From: Polynucleobacter asymbioticus
GTDB lineage: Bacteria > Pseudomonadota > Gammaproteobacteria > Burkholderiales > Burkholderiaceae
NCBI RefSeq assembly: GCF_018687575.1
Contig: NZ_CP061297.1
Span: 936,821-1,000,820 of the forward strand
DNA length: 64,000 nt
Reading direction: 5' to 3'
The notes beneath the pieces were generated by a model, which did no database searches, was not told where the DNA came from, and saw only the letters and a program-made list of their open reading frames with translations. The translations under genes and the position numbers were made by a program. Of this stretch, positions 42,747-53,066 are shown piece after piece. Positions within the stretch are counted from its first letter, which is position 1. Each line of letters begins with the position of its first letter.

Positions 42747-43855
42747 TGTTAAAGGTCAAAATTAGCCAAATCACCCCTAGCCCACTGCAGATTAGTTTGG
42801 AATGCGCATCAGGCCAACTACATGCTTTAGTTGGCCCTTCTGGAAGCGGCAAAACTACAGTCCTTAGATCCATTGCCGGCCTCAATAAAACAGTCAGTGG
42901 AAAAATTGAATGTAATGGTGAGGTCTGGCTGGAGACTGATAGCGTTGGCAACAGAGTCGGTCAGCTATCGCCTGCAGAACGCTCATGTGGCTTCTTATTT
43001 CAGCAATACGCACTTTTTCCACATCTTAGCACCCTAGATAATGTTGTAATTCCTTTGCAAAATTCCGGCCTTAGCAAATCACAACGCAAGAGCATCAGCA
43101 TGGAATTGCTAGATCGTATGGGTATAGCCAATCTCTCAGGGCGCATGCCTCATCAACTCTCCGGCGGACAGCAGCAACGTGTTGCGCTAGCGAGAGCTTT
43201 GGCTAGACAACCTAAAGTTTTGCTGCTGGATGAACCATTTTCTGCAATAGATGCGCCAACACGTCAGGGTCTGTACAAAACTTTGGCAGAGTTACGTATG
43301 GATCTCAATATTCCTATGCTGTTGGTGACGCATGATTTGCGTGAGGCTGATTTGTTAGCGGACCGCATTACCGTCATTGATCAAGGAATAAGCTTACAGA
43401 CTGCGGCACCGCAAGTGCTTTTTCAAAAGCCACGAAATTCTCGTGTTGCCGAATTGGTTGGCATCAGCAATATGTTCCATGGCATGTTCGACTCTGGCAA
43501 CTTAAGCTGGGATGGATGCGAAAAGATCTTTAACGTTGCCGATAAGGGGAAGATTCCACCAAAGGCAAGTGTGGCTTGGGTTATCCCTCAAAGTGGCTTA
43601 AGTGTTCATAACAACCCGAATAGCGGAACCGTACCCGCTGCGGTTGAAAAGATCAGTAGCCTGGGTCAAATAGCAGTCATCCAGCTGAGAATTCAAGACA
43701 GTGAAAAAACTGTTGAATGGGAGGCTTCATCGGCTGAAGTCAAGCGCTTGGGAATGCAGGTCGGGTCTTTAATGCACCTTGAGCTGGACGGAAATCAGAT
43801 CCACATCATGCCCTTACGACCTATCAATGATCCACGGCGTTTTATAGAAAATTAA
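42746..43855 (+). CDS. modC: Molybdate ABC transporter ATPase ModC
   Basis: A 369-residue ATPase with Walker A GPSGSGKT (30-37), signature LSGGQQQRVALARAL, Walker B LLLDEPFSAID, H-loop VTHDLREAD and a C-terminal Mop/TOBE domain (about 285-355) that senses oxyanion. The stop of modB (TGA) and the ATG share one base (TGATG), so they are translationally coupled. A TTG at 42743 is also open but the ATG is preferred. Confidence 0.93.
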   Translation: MLKVKISQITPSPLQISLECASGQLHALVGPSGSGKTTVLRSIAGLNKTVSGKIECNGEVWLETDSVGNRVGQLSPAERSCGFLFQQYALFPHLSTLDNVVIPLQNSGLSKSQRKSISMELLDRMGIANLSGRMPHQLSGGQQQRVALARALARQPKVLLLDEPFSAIDAPTRQGLYKTLAELRMDLNIPMLLVTHDLREADLLADRITVIDQGISLQTAAPQVLFQKPRNSRVAELVGISNMFHGMFDSGNLSWDGCEKIFNVADKGKIPPKASVAWVIPQSGLSVHNNPNSGTVPAAVEKISSLGQIAVIQLRIQDSEKTVEWEASSAEVKRLGMQVGSLMHLELDGNQIHIMPLRPINDPRRFIEN

Positions 43856-43907
43856 TACTCTGAGGTCTTATAAAAAAGTTACTACGGCAGCTTTTTAAGC
43901 CCGCCAA

Positions 43908-44534
43908 TTAGTTGACTCGTTTTTTTGCCACCATGCCGAGCAAAGCAGACATGCCGGCATGTCTTGCGCCTTCAGATAACTCTTTTTCGTAGCACTGAAG
44001 ATCTAGGATTTCAAAATCACGGCTGAGGTCACGAATCATTTCTTCGGTATATAGATGCTCAATCAGCGATGGTCCGCCTGTTTTATATTCCAATTGTTTG
44101 GGTGTATAGCCCTGAAGAATAAATAGGCCGCCTGGTTTTAGACTTTGATGAACTTGCTGGAAAATTCTGGAACGCATCTCAGGGTCAGCAAACTGAATAA
44201 AAATTCCTACGATTGCATCGTAAGTATTGGGTTGCCAATCAAAGCCATCGGTATCGCAAAGACTGTATTGAATACTGACTTTGCTATCAGCAGCAAACTG
44301 CTGAGCTTTGGCGAGAGCAATATCAGAAACGTCAAAGCCTGTGACACTCATGCCCTGCTTAGCAAGCCAAACGCCATTACGCCCTTCACCATCAGCAATA
44401 CAAAGAACTGAAGATTGAGGATTTAGATATTGAGATGCTTGACCAACCAGATATTCATTTGGCTCTTTGCCGAAGATGAATTCTTCTTTATTAAAACGTT
44501 CATTCCAGAACTGGGTGGCATCTGCAAAACTCAT
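43908..44534 (-). CDS. Class I SAM-dependent methyltransferase
   Basis: A 208-residue methyltransferase of the TehB/thiopurine-like type. It starts FWNERFNKEEFIFGKEPNEYL and shows the SAM motif region VLCIADGEGRNGVWLAKQG, with FDVSDIALAKAQ and a PGG motif in LKPGGLFILQGYTPKQL. The methyl acceptor is unknown; related proteins methylate tellurite, thiols or other small molecules. It is convergent with modC and 29 bases after metZ in the next operon. Confidence 0.82.
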   Translation of the reverse strand: MSFADATQFWNERFNKEEFIFGKEPNEYLVGQASQYLNPQSSVLCIADGEGRNGVWLAKQGMSVTGFDVSDIALAKAQQFAADSKVSIQYSLCDTDGFDWQPNTYDAIVGIFIQFADPEMRSRIFQQVHQSLKPGGLFILQGYTPKQLEYKTGGPSLIEHLYTEEMIRDLSRDFEILDLQCYEKELSEGARHAGMSALLGMVAKKRVN

Positions 44535-44563
44535 TGATATCAGGCCTTAGGAGTATTCACTCT

Positions 44564-45772
44564 TTACTTCTTCAATCCACCAATGAGGTCATTCTTTAAG
44601 TCGACCACGTTTTCCAGACCAACCGCAATACGAACTAGACCATCCGTAATACCAGCTGCTTTACGAGCTTCTGGACTGACGCGGCAATGGGTCGTTGTTG
44701 CAGGATGGGTAATGGTTGTGCGGGTATCGCCCAAGTTTGCAGTGATAGAGCAAAGCTTGGTTTGATTAATGAGTTTAAATGCAGCCTTCTTGCCACCCTT
44801 TAGGGTGAAAGACAAAATGGCGCCACCTGCTTTTTGCTGACGCTTGGCCAGCGCATGCTGAGGATGTGACTTCAGCCCAGGATGGTAAACACGCTCTACC
44901 CCTGGCTGCTTCTCCAACCACTGAGCAATTTCTAAAGCATTCTGGCTTTGCTGCTTCATGCGCAACTCAAGAGTCTCTAAACCCTTTAAGAATACCCAGG
45001 CATTAAATGCGGAGAGTGTTGGGCCAGCAGTCCGCACATACGGAAACACTTTGCCCATAATGAAATCATTGCTACCGACAATAGCGCCACCCACTACACG
45101 GCCCTGGCCATCTAGATATTTAGTAGCAGAATGAATTACTACATCAGCACCCAGTGCTAGCGGTCTTTGTAATGCTGGTGTGCAAAAGCAGTTATCCACA
45201 GCAAAGAGAGCTTTAGCCTTCTTGGCAATTTTGGAGATAGCCTTGATGTCAGCAATCTCAGTTAATGGATTTGAAGGTGTCTCCAAATAAAACATCTTGG
45301 TATTTTCTTGGACGGCATTTTGCCAGGCCTTGGTATCCGATAAATCCACGTAAGTGGTTGTGATGCCAAAGCGTCCCAAAATATTGCTGAATAATTGGAT
45401 GGTTGCGCCAAAAACAGAGCGAGAGCAAACCACATGGTCGCCTGCCTGGAGATGGGACATTGCCATGGTCAAAATTGCTGCCATTCCGGAAGAAGTCGCA
45501 ATGCAAGCCTCACCACCCTCTAGTGCAGCCAATCGATCTTGGAACATGCTGACGGTAGGATTAGTAAAGCGGGAATAAATGAAGCCCTGATCTGCATGAG
45601 CAAAACCGTCGGCAGCCAATTCAGCGCTATCGAAGCAAAAGCTAGAAGTCAGGAACATTGCCTCTGAGTGCTCTTGATATTCAGCTGTACGGCGAGTGCC
45701 GGCGCGAACCGCAAGGGTTTCAAGCGCAAGCTTTGAGAAATCAGGTTTTTTGCGGGTAATTTTGCTCTTCAT
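44564..45772 (-). CDS. metZ: O-succinylhomoserine sulfhydrylase
   Basis: A 402-residue PLP enzyme that makes homocysteine directly from O-succinylhomoserine and sulfide. The PLP lysine K218 is in HSATKYLDGQG, and GGEACIATSSGMAAI and YLETPSNPL fit the gamma-family fold. Assignment to MetZ rather than MetB rests on length and on the conserved purF-metZ order in betaproteobacteria. Confidence 0.9.
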   Translation of the reverse strand: MKSKITRKKPDFSKLALETLAVRAGTRRTAEYQEHSEAMFLTSSFCFDSAELAADGFAHADQGFIYSRFTNPTVSMFQDRLAALEGGEACIATSSGMAAILTMAMSHLQAGDHVVCSRSVFGATIQLFSNILGRFGITTTYVDLSDTKAWQNAVQENTKMFYLETPSNPLTEIADIKAISKIAKKAKALFAVDNCFCTPALQRPLALGADVVIHSATKYLDGQGRVVGGAIVGSNDFIMGKVFPYVRTAGPTLSAFNAWVFLKGLETLELRMKQQSQNALEIAQWLEKQPGVERVYHPGLKSHPQHALAKRQQKAGGAILSFTLKGGKKAAFKLINQTKLCSITANLGDTRTTITHPATTTHCRVSPEARKAAGITDGLVRIAVGLENVVDLKNDLIGGLKK

Positions 45773-45841
45773 ACCGCTATTTTGACACCGAATTGCAGAA
45801 TTGCCTCAGACAGAAGCGCCTGAGGAATTCGAGCGTTGTTT

Positions 45842-47380
45842 TTAGTCTTCGGTAGCCAAGTGCAGGTGTAGCTGGGAGCGGGCAAAGTCACTGGAGTCGC
45901 GCTGACGATCAGCCTTAGCCTCGGAGGTATTTCGAGCAGCTTCCAAGGCATCCAAATAGGATTCATTGATATCACCGGTAATGTAGTGGCCATCGAAACA
46001 AGAGGCTTCAAAATGCTGGATATTGGGGTTGATATCCTTCACCGCTTGTTTCATATCTTCCACACTTTGGTAAATCAACTGGTCTGCACCAATCATCTTA
46101 TTAATCTCTTCATCTGTCCGACCATAGGCAACTAACTCACTACGCGTTGGCATATCAATGCCATAGACGTTCGGAAAGCGAACCGGAGGCGCAGCAGATG
46201 CAAAGATCACCTTCTTCGCACCAGACTCGCGAGCCATTTGGACAATCTCAAATGAGGTAGTGCCGCGAACAATGGAATCATCCACGATCAATACCGTCTT
46301 ATCTTTGAACTCAATGCGCATGGCATTGAGTTTCTGGCGAACAGATTTCTTGCGGACGGCCTGACCCGGCATGATGAAGGTGCGACCGATATAGCGATTT
46401 TTAAAGAAGCCTTCTCGATAATCCACACCCAGGCGCTTAGCTACCTGCATTGCCGCCGGACGACTTGAGTCTGGAATCGGCATCACAACATCAATTTCAC
46501 CTGGAATTGTTTCTTTGCGGATCTTCTCTGCAAGATAGTCACCCATGCGCATACGTACGTTGTAAACAGTAACGCCATCAATTGTGGAGTCTGGGCGAGC
46601 CATGTAAACGTATTCAAAAATACAGGGGGTCAGAACTGCATCAGCCACACATTGACGTGATGAGAAGTTACCATCCAAATCAATATAGATTGCTTCACCC
46701 GGATTGACGTCACGTACAAAAGTAAAACCAAGGCCATCCAATGCAACGGACTCGGATGCAATCATCCACTCAGGGCCTTTTGGCGTGTCAATACGGCCAA
46801 TACATAAAGGACGAATACCAAATGGATCGCGGAACGCTAGCAATCCATAGCCAGCGATTAAAGAAACAACAGCATATGAACCTTTGACGCGCTTGGTGAC
46901 TTGAGTAACCGCGTTAAACATCGCGCTTTCATCCAAGGCAGCGCTGTTTGTTTCTTTTTGTAGTTCATCCGCCAAGACATTTAACAACACTTCTGTATCT
47001 GAACTGGTATTGATGTGACGACGGTCACGATAAGCCATCTCTACGCGCAGGCTTGCCGCATTGGTAAGGTTGCCGTTATGAGCCAAGATAATTCCATAAG
47101 GAGCGCTGACGTAAAACGGTTGCGCCTCCTCTTCGCTGCTGGCAGAGCCTGCAGTCGGGTATCGAACCTGACCGATGCCAGCGCTACCTACCAGACTACG
47201 CATATTGCGCGTTCTAAATACATCCCGTACTAGTCCGTTCGCTTTATGCATCGTGAATGAGTTGCCATTCATCGTAGCCATGCCGGCAGCATCTTGACCG
47301 CGATGTTGCAAAAGCAACAATGCGTCATAAATCAGCTGATTAACTGGGGAGTGGGAAACTGTTCCGACGACGCCGCACAT
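45842..47380 (-). CDS. purF: Amidophosphoribosyltransferase
   Basis: A 512-residue first enzyme of purine synthesis. The processed N-terminal nucleophile Cys2 is in MCGVVGTVSHSPVN, followed by LQHRGQDAAGM. The PRPP motif is VLIVDDSIVRGTTS. It begins just 4 bases after cvpA, the standard neighbour, and the pair is probably co-transcribed with the SPOR and folC genes upstream. Confidence 0.97.
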   Translation of the reverse strand: MCGVVGTVSHSPVNQLIYDALLLLQHRGQDAAGMATMNGNSFTMHKANGLVRDVFRTRNMRSLVGSAGIGQVRYPTAGSASSEEEAQPFYVSAPYGIILAHNGNLTNAASLRVEMAYRDRRHINTSSDTEVLLNVLADELQKETNSAALDESAMFNAVTQVTKRVKGSYAVVSLIAGYGLLAFRDPFGIRPLCIGRIDTPKGPEWMIASESVALDGLGFTFVRDVNPGEAIYIDLDGNFSSRQCVADAVLTPCIFEYVYMARPDSTIDGVTVYNVRMRMGDYLAEKIRKETIPGEIDVVMPIPDSSRPAAMQVAKRLGVDYREGFFKNRYIGRTFIMPGQAVRKKSVRQKLNAMRIEFKDKTVLIVDDSIVRGTTSFEIVQMARESGAKKVIFASAAPPVRFPNVYGIDMPTRSELVAYGRTDEEINKMIGADQLIYQSVEDMKQAVKDINPNIQHFEASCFDGHYITGDINESYLDALEAARNTSEAKADRQRDSSDFARSQLHLHLATED

Positions 47381-47384
47381 AAGC

Positions 47385-47951
47385 CTAGATCCCTATTGTT
47401 AATGAAGGTGTAATGGTGGGTGTAATTTTCGGCATTGCATCACCTAAATGTTTTGCCCAATCGGCTGGTAACCAGCCTTTAATTAAACTAGTTGCCATAT
47501 CAATGGCTGGTCGAGTAATTGCTTTTTGCCAAGCTACGCTTTGGGGTATCGGAGTCAGGGCGGCTAATGTAGCTAACACCACTATGACAACACCGCCACG
47601 GGCTAAGCCGAACACAAGACCAAGAAAACGGTCCGTCATACTCAAGCCAACAGACAAAATAATTTTTTGAATTAAATTACCAACCAAACCACAGATAATC
47701 AAAGTCAGAATGAATAAGATGAGGAAGCTCACACCCAAACTCAGAAGTTCATCCATATGAAAAGTGGATAACCACTCAACAGAAAGATAGCTGGTGTAGT
47801 GATAAGCAACCCAGGCAGCAATAAACCAAGAGGCAAGCGCCAAGACTTCTTTAAATAAGCCACGAGAGATCCCTACTAATGCAGAGACCAATAGCACTAC
47901 TAGGGTGAAATAATCCACCGGTGTTAATTTCAGGGTGGATAAATACTCCAT
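47385..47951 (-). CDS. cvpA: CvpA-family membrane protein
   Basis: A 188-residue protein with about four membrane helices; the segment TPVDYFTLVVLLVSALVGISRGLFKEVLALASWF is diagnostic for CvpA. It is required for colicin V production in E. coli and has an envelope role, but its activity is unknown. Its start overlaps the stop of the SPOR gene by one base. Confidence 0.94.
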   Translation of the reverse strand: MEYLSTLKLTPVDYFTLVVLLVSALVGISRGLFKEVLALASWFIAAWVAYHYTSYLSVEWLSTFHMDELLSLGVSFLILFILTLIICGLVGNLIQKIILSVGLSMTDRFLGLVFGLARGGVVIVVLATLAALTPIPQSVAWQKAITRPAIDMATSLIKGWLPADWAKHLGDAMPKITPTITPSLTIGI

Positions 47952-48745
47952 TAGGGCGCTCCAACCTCAACCAGTCTTGGAGAAAGGCCCATGGCTTTCA
48001 CTTTTTTCTCAGCAGCTTCAGCCGCTTCTTTATCGGTGAATGGTCCAGCCCTCAATACATAGAGCTTTGTGCCATCAGAGCCAGTCTTGTTGAGTACGTA
48101 ATTAGGGATCTTTTGATCCTTCATCTTGGAAATCCAACCCTTAGCACGCTCTTCAGATGCAAAAGCACCAATCTGAATGACGTACTTACCAGCACCAGCT
48201 TTTTTAGGAGGCTCTTCCACTTTTGGTTTGGCATTGGCGTTTGGAGTTGTAACCACCTCTTCTCCAGCAGCAAGACCTATCGAGTTGACTTTTGGAGCTG
48301 CAGCAGTGGGTTTAGCCTCTGGCTTTAGTTCAGGAGTTGGCGCTACGACCGCCTCTTTAGCCTGAGTAGTCTCTTTGTCTTTAACGGGTACTTCAACAGC
48401 GGTAGGCTGCTTAGCTTTTTCGTCACTCTCTGGCATTGCCGCATTAGGTGCAGGCAGGCTAGTGACAATATTGACCGCAATATCGTTATTCACAGACTTA
48501 GGCTTGTTATCCAAGATACGGGGCAGACCGACAACAGCAATCAATACCAAAACAGCTGCGCCAATGAGTCGATGACGAGCACGTTGTTGCTCTGGATCTT
48601 CAGTAAGTGCAAGCTCTTCATTTTCTTGAGCACGCTGAAAGCTGCGGGGAGCTAATTTATTAACAGTGCGACGACTCCTGACCGAACCTCGATCAAGGTC
48701 TTCAGTCTCAGGGTTTCGCTTAAAAAGCTTCGGTAAACGAATCAT
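47951..48745 (-). CDS. SPOR-domain membrane protein
   Basis: A 264-residue protein. A cytoplasmic N-terminal portion (about 1-60) is followed by one membrane helix (LIGAAVLVLIAVVGLPRIL), a Pro/Ala/Lys-rich periplasmic linker, and a C-terminal SPOR domain (about 187-260: KYVIQIGAFASEERAKGWISKM...LYVLRAGPFTDKEAAEAAEKKV). SPOR domains bind denuded glycan at the septum, suggesting a cell-division role (DedD-like). It begins 3 bases after folC. Confidence 0.93.
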   Translation of the reverse strand: MIRLPKLFKRNPETEDLDRGSVRSRRTVNKLAPRSFQRAQENEELALTEDPEQQRARHRLIGAAVLVLIAVVGLPRILDNKPKSVNNDIAVNIVTSLPAPNAAMPESDEKAKQPTAVEVPVKDKETTQAKEAVVAPTPELKPEAKPTAAAPKVNSIGLAAGEEVVTTPNANAKPKVEEPPKKAGAGKYVIQIGAFASEERAKGWISKMKDQKIPNYVLNKTGSDGTKLYVLRAGPFTDKEAAEAAEKKVKAMGLSPRLVEVGAP

Positions 48746-48748
48746 GGA

Positions 48749-50074
48749 TCAATGCGCCTGGTTATTTCGATATGCCAATACGCCGGCAACGGTATAGAAG
48801 GATCCGAAGATGACAATTCTATCACCCTCACCTGCCTTAGAAAGCGCTTTTTGATACGCTGCAGCAGGATCTGGGAAGCACTCGATACCGCCATCCTCCC
48901 CGTTTTTTAGCGCTACACCTAATTCAACCAGCTTATCTGATAGCGCTGAAGCTTTAGCAGCCCGTGGCGTTGGTAAATCAGTGCAGAACCAAAAGTCCAC
49001 GCTATTGATTAAGGGTTTGATGACGCCAGCAATATCCTTATCCGCCATTGCACCAAAAATGGCATAGGTATAGGGGTGATAACCCATCTTATCCAGCCCC
49101 TGCCCTAGGGTGGCAGCGGCATGAGGATTATGGGCCACATCAAGCACTACAGTTGGCTGACCCGGAAGTACCTGGAAACGTCCTGGCAATTCAACTAGGG
49201 CAAATCCATTTCGGATATCTTGGGCGCTTACCGGTAGACGGAGATGCAAGGCCATCAAGGCAGCAATCACGGCAGAGGCATTGAGGATTTGATTGGCGCC
49301 TCGCAAAGCAGGATAACCAAGACCGCTAAAGCGTTTTTTGCGCCCTGCCCAACCCCATTGCTGCTTATCCCCTTGGAAGTTGTAATCACGACCCTGCAAC
49401 CACAAATCACATCCGAGTTTTTCAGCATGATCGATTAAGGATTGGGGAGGCACAGGATCGCCACAGACTGCAATGGCTCCTGCACGGAAAATACCCGCCT
49501 TTTCAAAACCAATTGCCTCACGTGTACCACCCAAGAAATCAGCATGATCAATATCAATGCTAGTGACGATTGCACAATCTGCATCAACAATATTCACAGC
49601 ATCTAATCGACCACCCATACCAACCTCGAGAACCACGGCATCTAAATTCGCCTTGGAAAATAAATGCATGATCGCCAAGGTGGTGAATTCAAAATAGGTC
49701 AAGGTCGGTGCATCAAGCAAACTGACGCGCGCTTTCTCAACAGCTGCAAAATGCTCTAGCAATAACTCGTCTTTTACTTCCTCACCATTGACCCGAGCTC
49801 GCTCATTAAAAACTAGTAAATGGGGAGACATATGGCACCCAACCTTATAGCCAGATGCCAATAGGATACTTTCAAGATAGGCGCATGTTGAACCCTTGCC
49901 ATTAGTACCAGCAACAGTAATAACAGGGCAATCAAAATGCAGACCCAGAGCGGCTTTCACTCGATTGATACGATCAAGACCCATATCGATACCGACAGGG
50001 TGAGCTGTTTCGAGGTGACTAAGCCAAGCCGTTAGGCTAGAAAATAAAATGGGGGGTTGGTGTGCAGTGCTCAA
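48749..50074 (-). CDS. folC: Bifunctional folylpolyglutamate/dihydrofolate synthase
   Basis: A 441-residue Mur-ligase-fold enzyme that adds glutamate to folates. The ATP loop is GTNGKGSTCAYLESIL; SPHLLVFNERARVNG and LDVAHNPHAA are family blocks. The frame is open to 50176 inside accD, but that extension is unlike the family. A TTG at 50074, 4 bases after the accD stop, gives LSTAHQPPILFSSLTAWLSHLE and a normal length, so I choose it without strong RBS support. Confidence 0.93.
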   Translation of the reverse strand: MSTAHQPPILFSSLTAWLSHLETAHPVGIDMGLDRINRVKAALGLHFDCPVITVAGTNGKGSTCAYLESILLASGYKVGCHMSPHLLVFNERARVNGEEVKDELLLEHFAAVEKARVSLLDAPTLTYFEFTTLAIMHLFSKANLDAVVLEVGMGGRLDAVNIVDADCAIVTSIDIDHADFLGGTREAIGFEKAGIFRAGAIAVCGDPVPPQSLIDHAEKLGCDLWLQGRDYNFQGDKQQWGWAGRKKRFSGLGYPALRGANQILNASAVIAALMALHLRLPVSAQDIRNGFALVELPGRFQVLPGQPTVVLDVAHNPHAAATLGQGLDKMGYHPYTYAIFGAMADKDIAGVIKPLINSVDFWFCTDLPTPRAAKASALSDKLVELGVALKNGEDGGIECFPDPAAAYQKALSKAGEGDRIVIFGSFYTVAGVLAYRNNQAH

Positions 50075-50078
50075 GCGC

Positions 50079-50966
50079 TTATACAGCCGCGCTACCCGCA
50101 ATCGCAGGCTCGGGAAGCTGCTGAAGCAATGCCAAGAGACGTGCGATTTCACCGCGCATTTGGCGACGATCCACAATCATGTCAATGCCACCTTTTTGCA
50201 ACAAGAACTCAGAACGCTGAAAGCCTTCTGGTAATTTTTCACGAACAGTTTGCTCAATCACTCGCGGACCTGCAAAACCAATTAATGCTTTAGGTTCCGC
50301 CATCACTACGTCGCCCATGAAAGCGAAGCTCGCTGAAATACCACCCATGGTTGGGTCTGTTAAGACGCTGATGTAAGGCAAACCTTTTTTAGACAGCAAT
50401 GTTAGCATTGAGTTGGTCTTAGCCATCTGGAATAAAGAGAGCAGACTCTCTTGCATACGTGCACCGCCAGTAGCAGTTATGCAGATAAAAGCACACTTCT
50501 TGGCAATAGCTTCTTGCACGCCGCGAGCAAAACGCTCGCCAACGACTGAACCCATTGAGCCACCCATATATTGAAATTCAAAGCAAGCAGCTACAACCGG
50601 AATAGTTTCAATCTTCCCACCAAGAACAATCAAGGCCTCAGATTCACCTGAGGCGTCAGTCGCCTCTTTAAGTCGATCTGGATACTTTTTGGAGTCTTTA
50701 AACTTGAGGGGATCAATTGGATAAATATCTGCACCAATCTCATATCGCCCTTTGGGATCTAAAAGACTATCGAGGCGCTGACGGGCCCCAATACGCATAT
50801 GGTGACTGCATTTCGGACAAACCGATAAATTCGCTTCGATATCTGTGCTGTACAACACGGTTTCGCAGCTGGGGCACTTAACCCAGAGTCCTTCAGGTAC
50901 GGATTTGCGGTTCGCAGGATCCGTATGTTGGATTTGTGGGGGTAGTAATTTATCGATCCAGCTCAT
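50079..50966 (-). CDS. accD: Acetyl-CoA carboxylase carboxyltransferase subunit beta
   Basis: A 295-residue subunit that with AccA transfers CO2 to acetyl-CoA. The zinc ribbon is C31-P-S-C34...C50-P-K-C53, and the crotonase-like blocks [38 protein letters not shown] and [11 protein letters not shown] are intact. It follows trpA by 22 bases; the trpBA-accD-folC order is conserved in many proteobacteria. Confidence 0.97.
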   Translation of the reverse strand: MSWIDKLLPPQIQHTDPANRKSVPEGLWVKCPSCETVLYSTDIEANLSVCPKCSHHMRIGARQRLDSLLDPKGRYEIGADIYPIDPLKFKDSKKYPDRLKEATDASGESEALIVLGGKIETIPVVAACFEFQYMGGSMGSVVGERFARGVQEAIAKKCAFICITATGGARMQESLLSLFQMAKTNSMLTLLSKKGLPYISVLTDPTMGGISASFAFMGDVVMAEPKALIGFAGPRVIEQTVREKLPEGFQRSEFLLQKGGIDMIVDRRQMRGEIARLLALLQQLPEPAIAGSAAV

Positions 50967-50988
50967 CAGTTTTTAACTATCCAGTGCA

Positions 50989-51786
50989 TTAACTATCTAA
51001 AGCGACGCGAATTTCACGTATGAAGGTTTCAAGCGATTGTACCGCTTGGCCAGGGGCAGAATCCTCCAAAAGTCGAATAATTCGGCTTCCAATGACTACT
51101 GCATCTGCCGTTTTTGATACTGCACGGGCACTTTCAGCATCATTAATGCCAAAACCTACTGCAATCGGAATAGAGGTGGCCTCACGAATCTTAGGAATAA
51201 TGCTAGCCACATCCTGGGTATTGAGGTGGGACGCACCTGTTACGCCTCGCATGGACACATAATATATATAACCAGAAGCTATTTTGGCTGCATCCTTTAT
51301 GCGTTCTGGTGATGAAGTGGGTGCCAATAGAAAAATGGGGTCAACACCAGCCACCTTCATGCTGGCAGCAAAATCAACACACTCTTCTGGCGGGTAATCC
51401 ACAATCAAAACGCCATCGACACCAGCAGCCTTTGCCTCGTTTGCAAATCGCTCTGCCCCCATTTGCTCTACCGGGTTGGCGTAACCCATCAACACCACCG
51501 GGGTGTTAGGGTCGAGCTTACGAAACTCTTTCACCATATCTAAACAGCCGTGCAAAGTAACGCCTTGGGTGAGAGCCCTTTCAGAAGAACGCTGAATGAC
51601 GGGACCATCGGCCATCGGATCAGAAAAAGGAACACCAAGCTCAATCACATTCGCACCGCCGCGAACTAATGCATGCATTAACTCAACAGTGAGTTTTGGG
51701 TCTGGGTCGCCAGCAGTAATAAAAGGAATGAGTCCTTTTTTTCCAGAGGCTTTGAGTTCGTTAAATAGTGCGGTAATTTTTGACAT
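50989..51786 (-). CDS. trpA: Tryptophan synthase alpha chain
   Basis: A 265-residue TIM-barrel enzyme that cleaves indole-3-glycerol phosphate to indole. Catalytic E49 and D60 lie in [17 protein letters not shown]; the phosphate site is in [10 protein letters not shown] and VGFGIN. It starts 48 bases after trpB and acts as an alpha2-beta2 complex with it. Confidence 0.97.
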   Translation of the reverse strand: MSKITALFNELKASGKKGLIPFITAGDPDPKLTVELMHALVRGGANVIELGVPFSDPMADGPVIQRSSERALTQGVTLHGCLDMVKEFRKLDPNTPVVLMGYANPVEQMGAERFANEAKAAGVDGVLIVDYPPEECVDFAASMKVAGVDPIFLLAPTSSPERIKDAAKIASGYIYYVSMRGVTGASHLNTQDVASIIPKIREATSIPIAVGFGINDAESARAVSKTADAVVIGSRIIRLLEDSAPGQAVQSLETFIREIRVALDS

Positions 51787-51834
51787 GGCAATTCGTGATA
51801 ATTATTTTTATATATATTCGTAAATGACTTCGAA

Positions 51835-53028
51835 TTAACCTTCGGAGCCAGTTGCTTGGGCAACGGTATGCATGTCTTTATCACCACGACCAGATAAGTT
51901 CACCAAGATCGTTTTGTCTTTAGGAAGTGTAGGTGCTAGTTTGCATGCATACGCAATGGCGTGTGAAGACTCCAAAGCAGGAATGATGCCTTCAATACGA
52001 CAGCAATCATGGAAAGCCTTAAGTGCCTCTTCATCCGTCACTGCTACATAGTCAGCACGACCAGAATCTTTTAACCAAGCATGCTCAGGCCCAACGCCGG
52101 GGTAATCCATACCTGCAGAAACAGAATGCGTTTCAGAAATCTGACCATTCTCATCTTGCAATAAATAAGTACGATTGCCGTGCAATACGCCTGGCTTACC
52201 TACGCAAAGTGCTGCAGAGTGAAGGCCGCTATTTAAACCATGACCAGCAGCCTCAACACCAACTAACTTCACTTGCGGGAAATCAATATAGGGATAGAAG
52301 ATACCCATCGCATTAGAACCACCGCCAACGCAAGCCATGACGTAGTCAGGCTGACGGCCAGTCATTTCGGGCATCTGCACTTTGCACTCTTCACCAATGA
52401 CGCTCTGAAAGTCACGAACCATCATCGGATACGGATGCGGTCCAGCAACAGTGCCGATGATGTAGAAGGTATCTTCCACATTCGTCACCCAATCTCGCAT
52501 CGCCTCATTGAGAGCATCTTTCAGAGTCTTGGTTCCAGACTCAACGGGTACCACTTTTGCGCCTAGTAATTTCATGCGAAATACGTTTTGCGCTTGACGT
52601 GCAACGTCAACAGAACCTTGGTATACAGTGCAGTCCAAACCAAAGCGTGCACAAATAGTTGCAGTTGCAACGCCGTGCTGCCCTGCTCCAGTTTCAGCAA
52701 TGATGCGCGGCTTACCCATACGCTTGGCCAGCATAGCCTGACCAATCACATTATTAATTTTGTGTGCGCCAGTGTGATTTAAATCTTCGCGCTTAAGATA
52801 GATCTGCGCACCGCCTAGCATTTCACTCCAACGCTTAGCGTGATAGACCGGAGATGGACGGCCTACAAAATGCTTGAGCTCATAGTGGAACTCTTCTAAA
52901 AACTCAGAATCATATTGATACTTTGCATATGCAGCCTTGAGCTCATCCAAAGCGAACATGAGTGTCTCAGAAACAAATACGCCACCGTAAGGACCGAAGT
53001 GTCCTCGTGCATCTGGCTTATCGTACAT
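51835..53028 (-). CDS. trpB: Tryptophan synthase beta chain
   Basis: A 397-residue PLP enzyme joining indole and serine. The PLP lysine K90 is in HTGAHKINN, with [20 protein letters not shown] and the C-terminal [19 protein letters not shown] precedes the ATG. The preceding gene is trpF. No attenuator or leader peptide is evident in the 38-base gap. Confidence 0.97.
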   Translation of the reverse strand: MYDKPDARGHFGPYGGVFVSETLMFALDELKAAYAKYQYDSEFLEEFHYELKHFVGRPSPVYHAKRWSEMLGGAQIYLKREDLNHTGAHKINNVIGQAMLAKRMGKPRIIAETGAGQHGVATATICARFGLDCTVYQGSVDVARQAQNVFRMKLLGAKVVPVESGTKTLKDALNEAMRDWVTNVEDTFYIIGTVAGPHPYPMMVRDFQSVIGEECKVQMPEMTGRQPDYVMACVGGGSNAMGIFYPYIDFPQVKLVGVEAAGHGLNSGLHSAALCVGKPGVLHGNRTYLLQDENGQISETHSVSAGMDYPGVGPEHAWLKDSGRADYVAVTDEEALKAFHDCCRIEGIIPALESSHAIAYACKLAPTLPKDKTILVNLSGRGDKDMHTVAQATGSEG

Positions 53029-53066
53029 AAATACCTCTTTTGATTAGTTACAGCAAATAATTAGGT

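Noticed and set aside
43870..43897. Possible bidirectional terminator AAAAAG/CTTTTT between modC and the methyltransferase gene
   Set aside because: Only six A-T-rich pairs with a long loop; too weak to call.
53029..53066. Tryptophan attenuator or leader peptide before trpB
   Set aside because: The gap is only 38 bases, with no Trp codon run and no paired hairpins.
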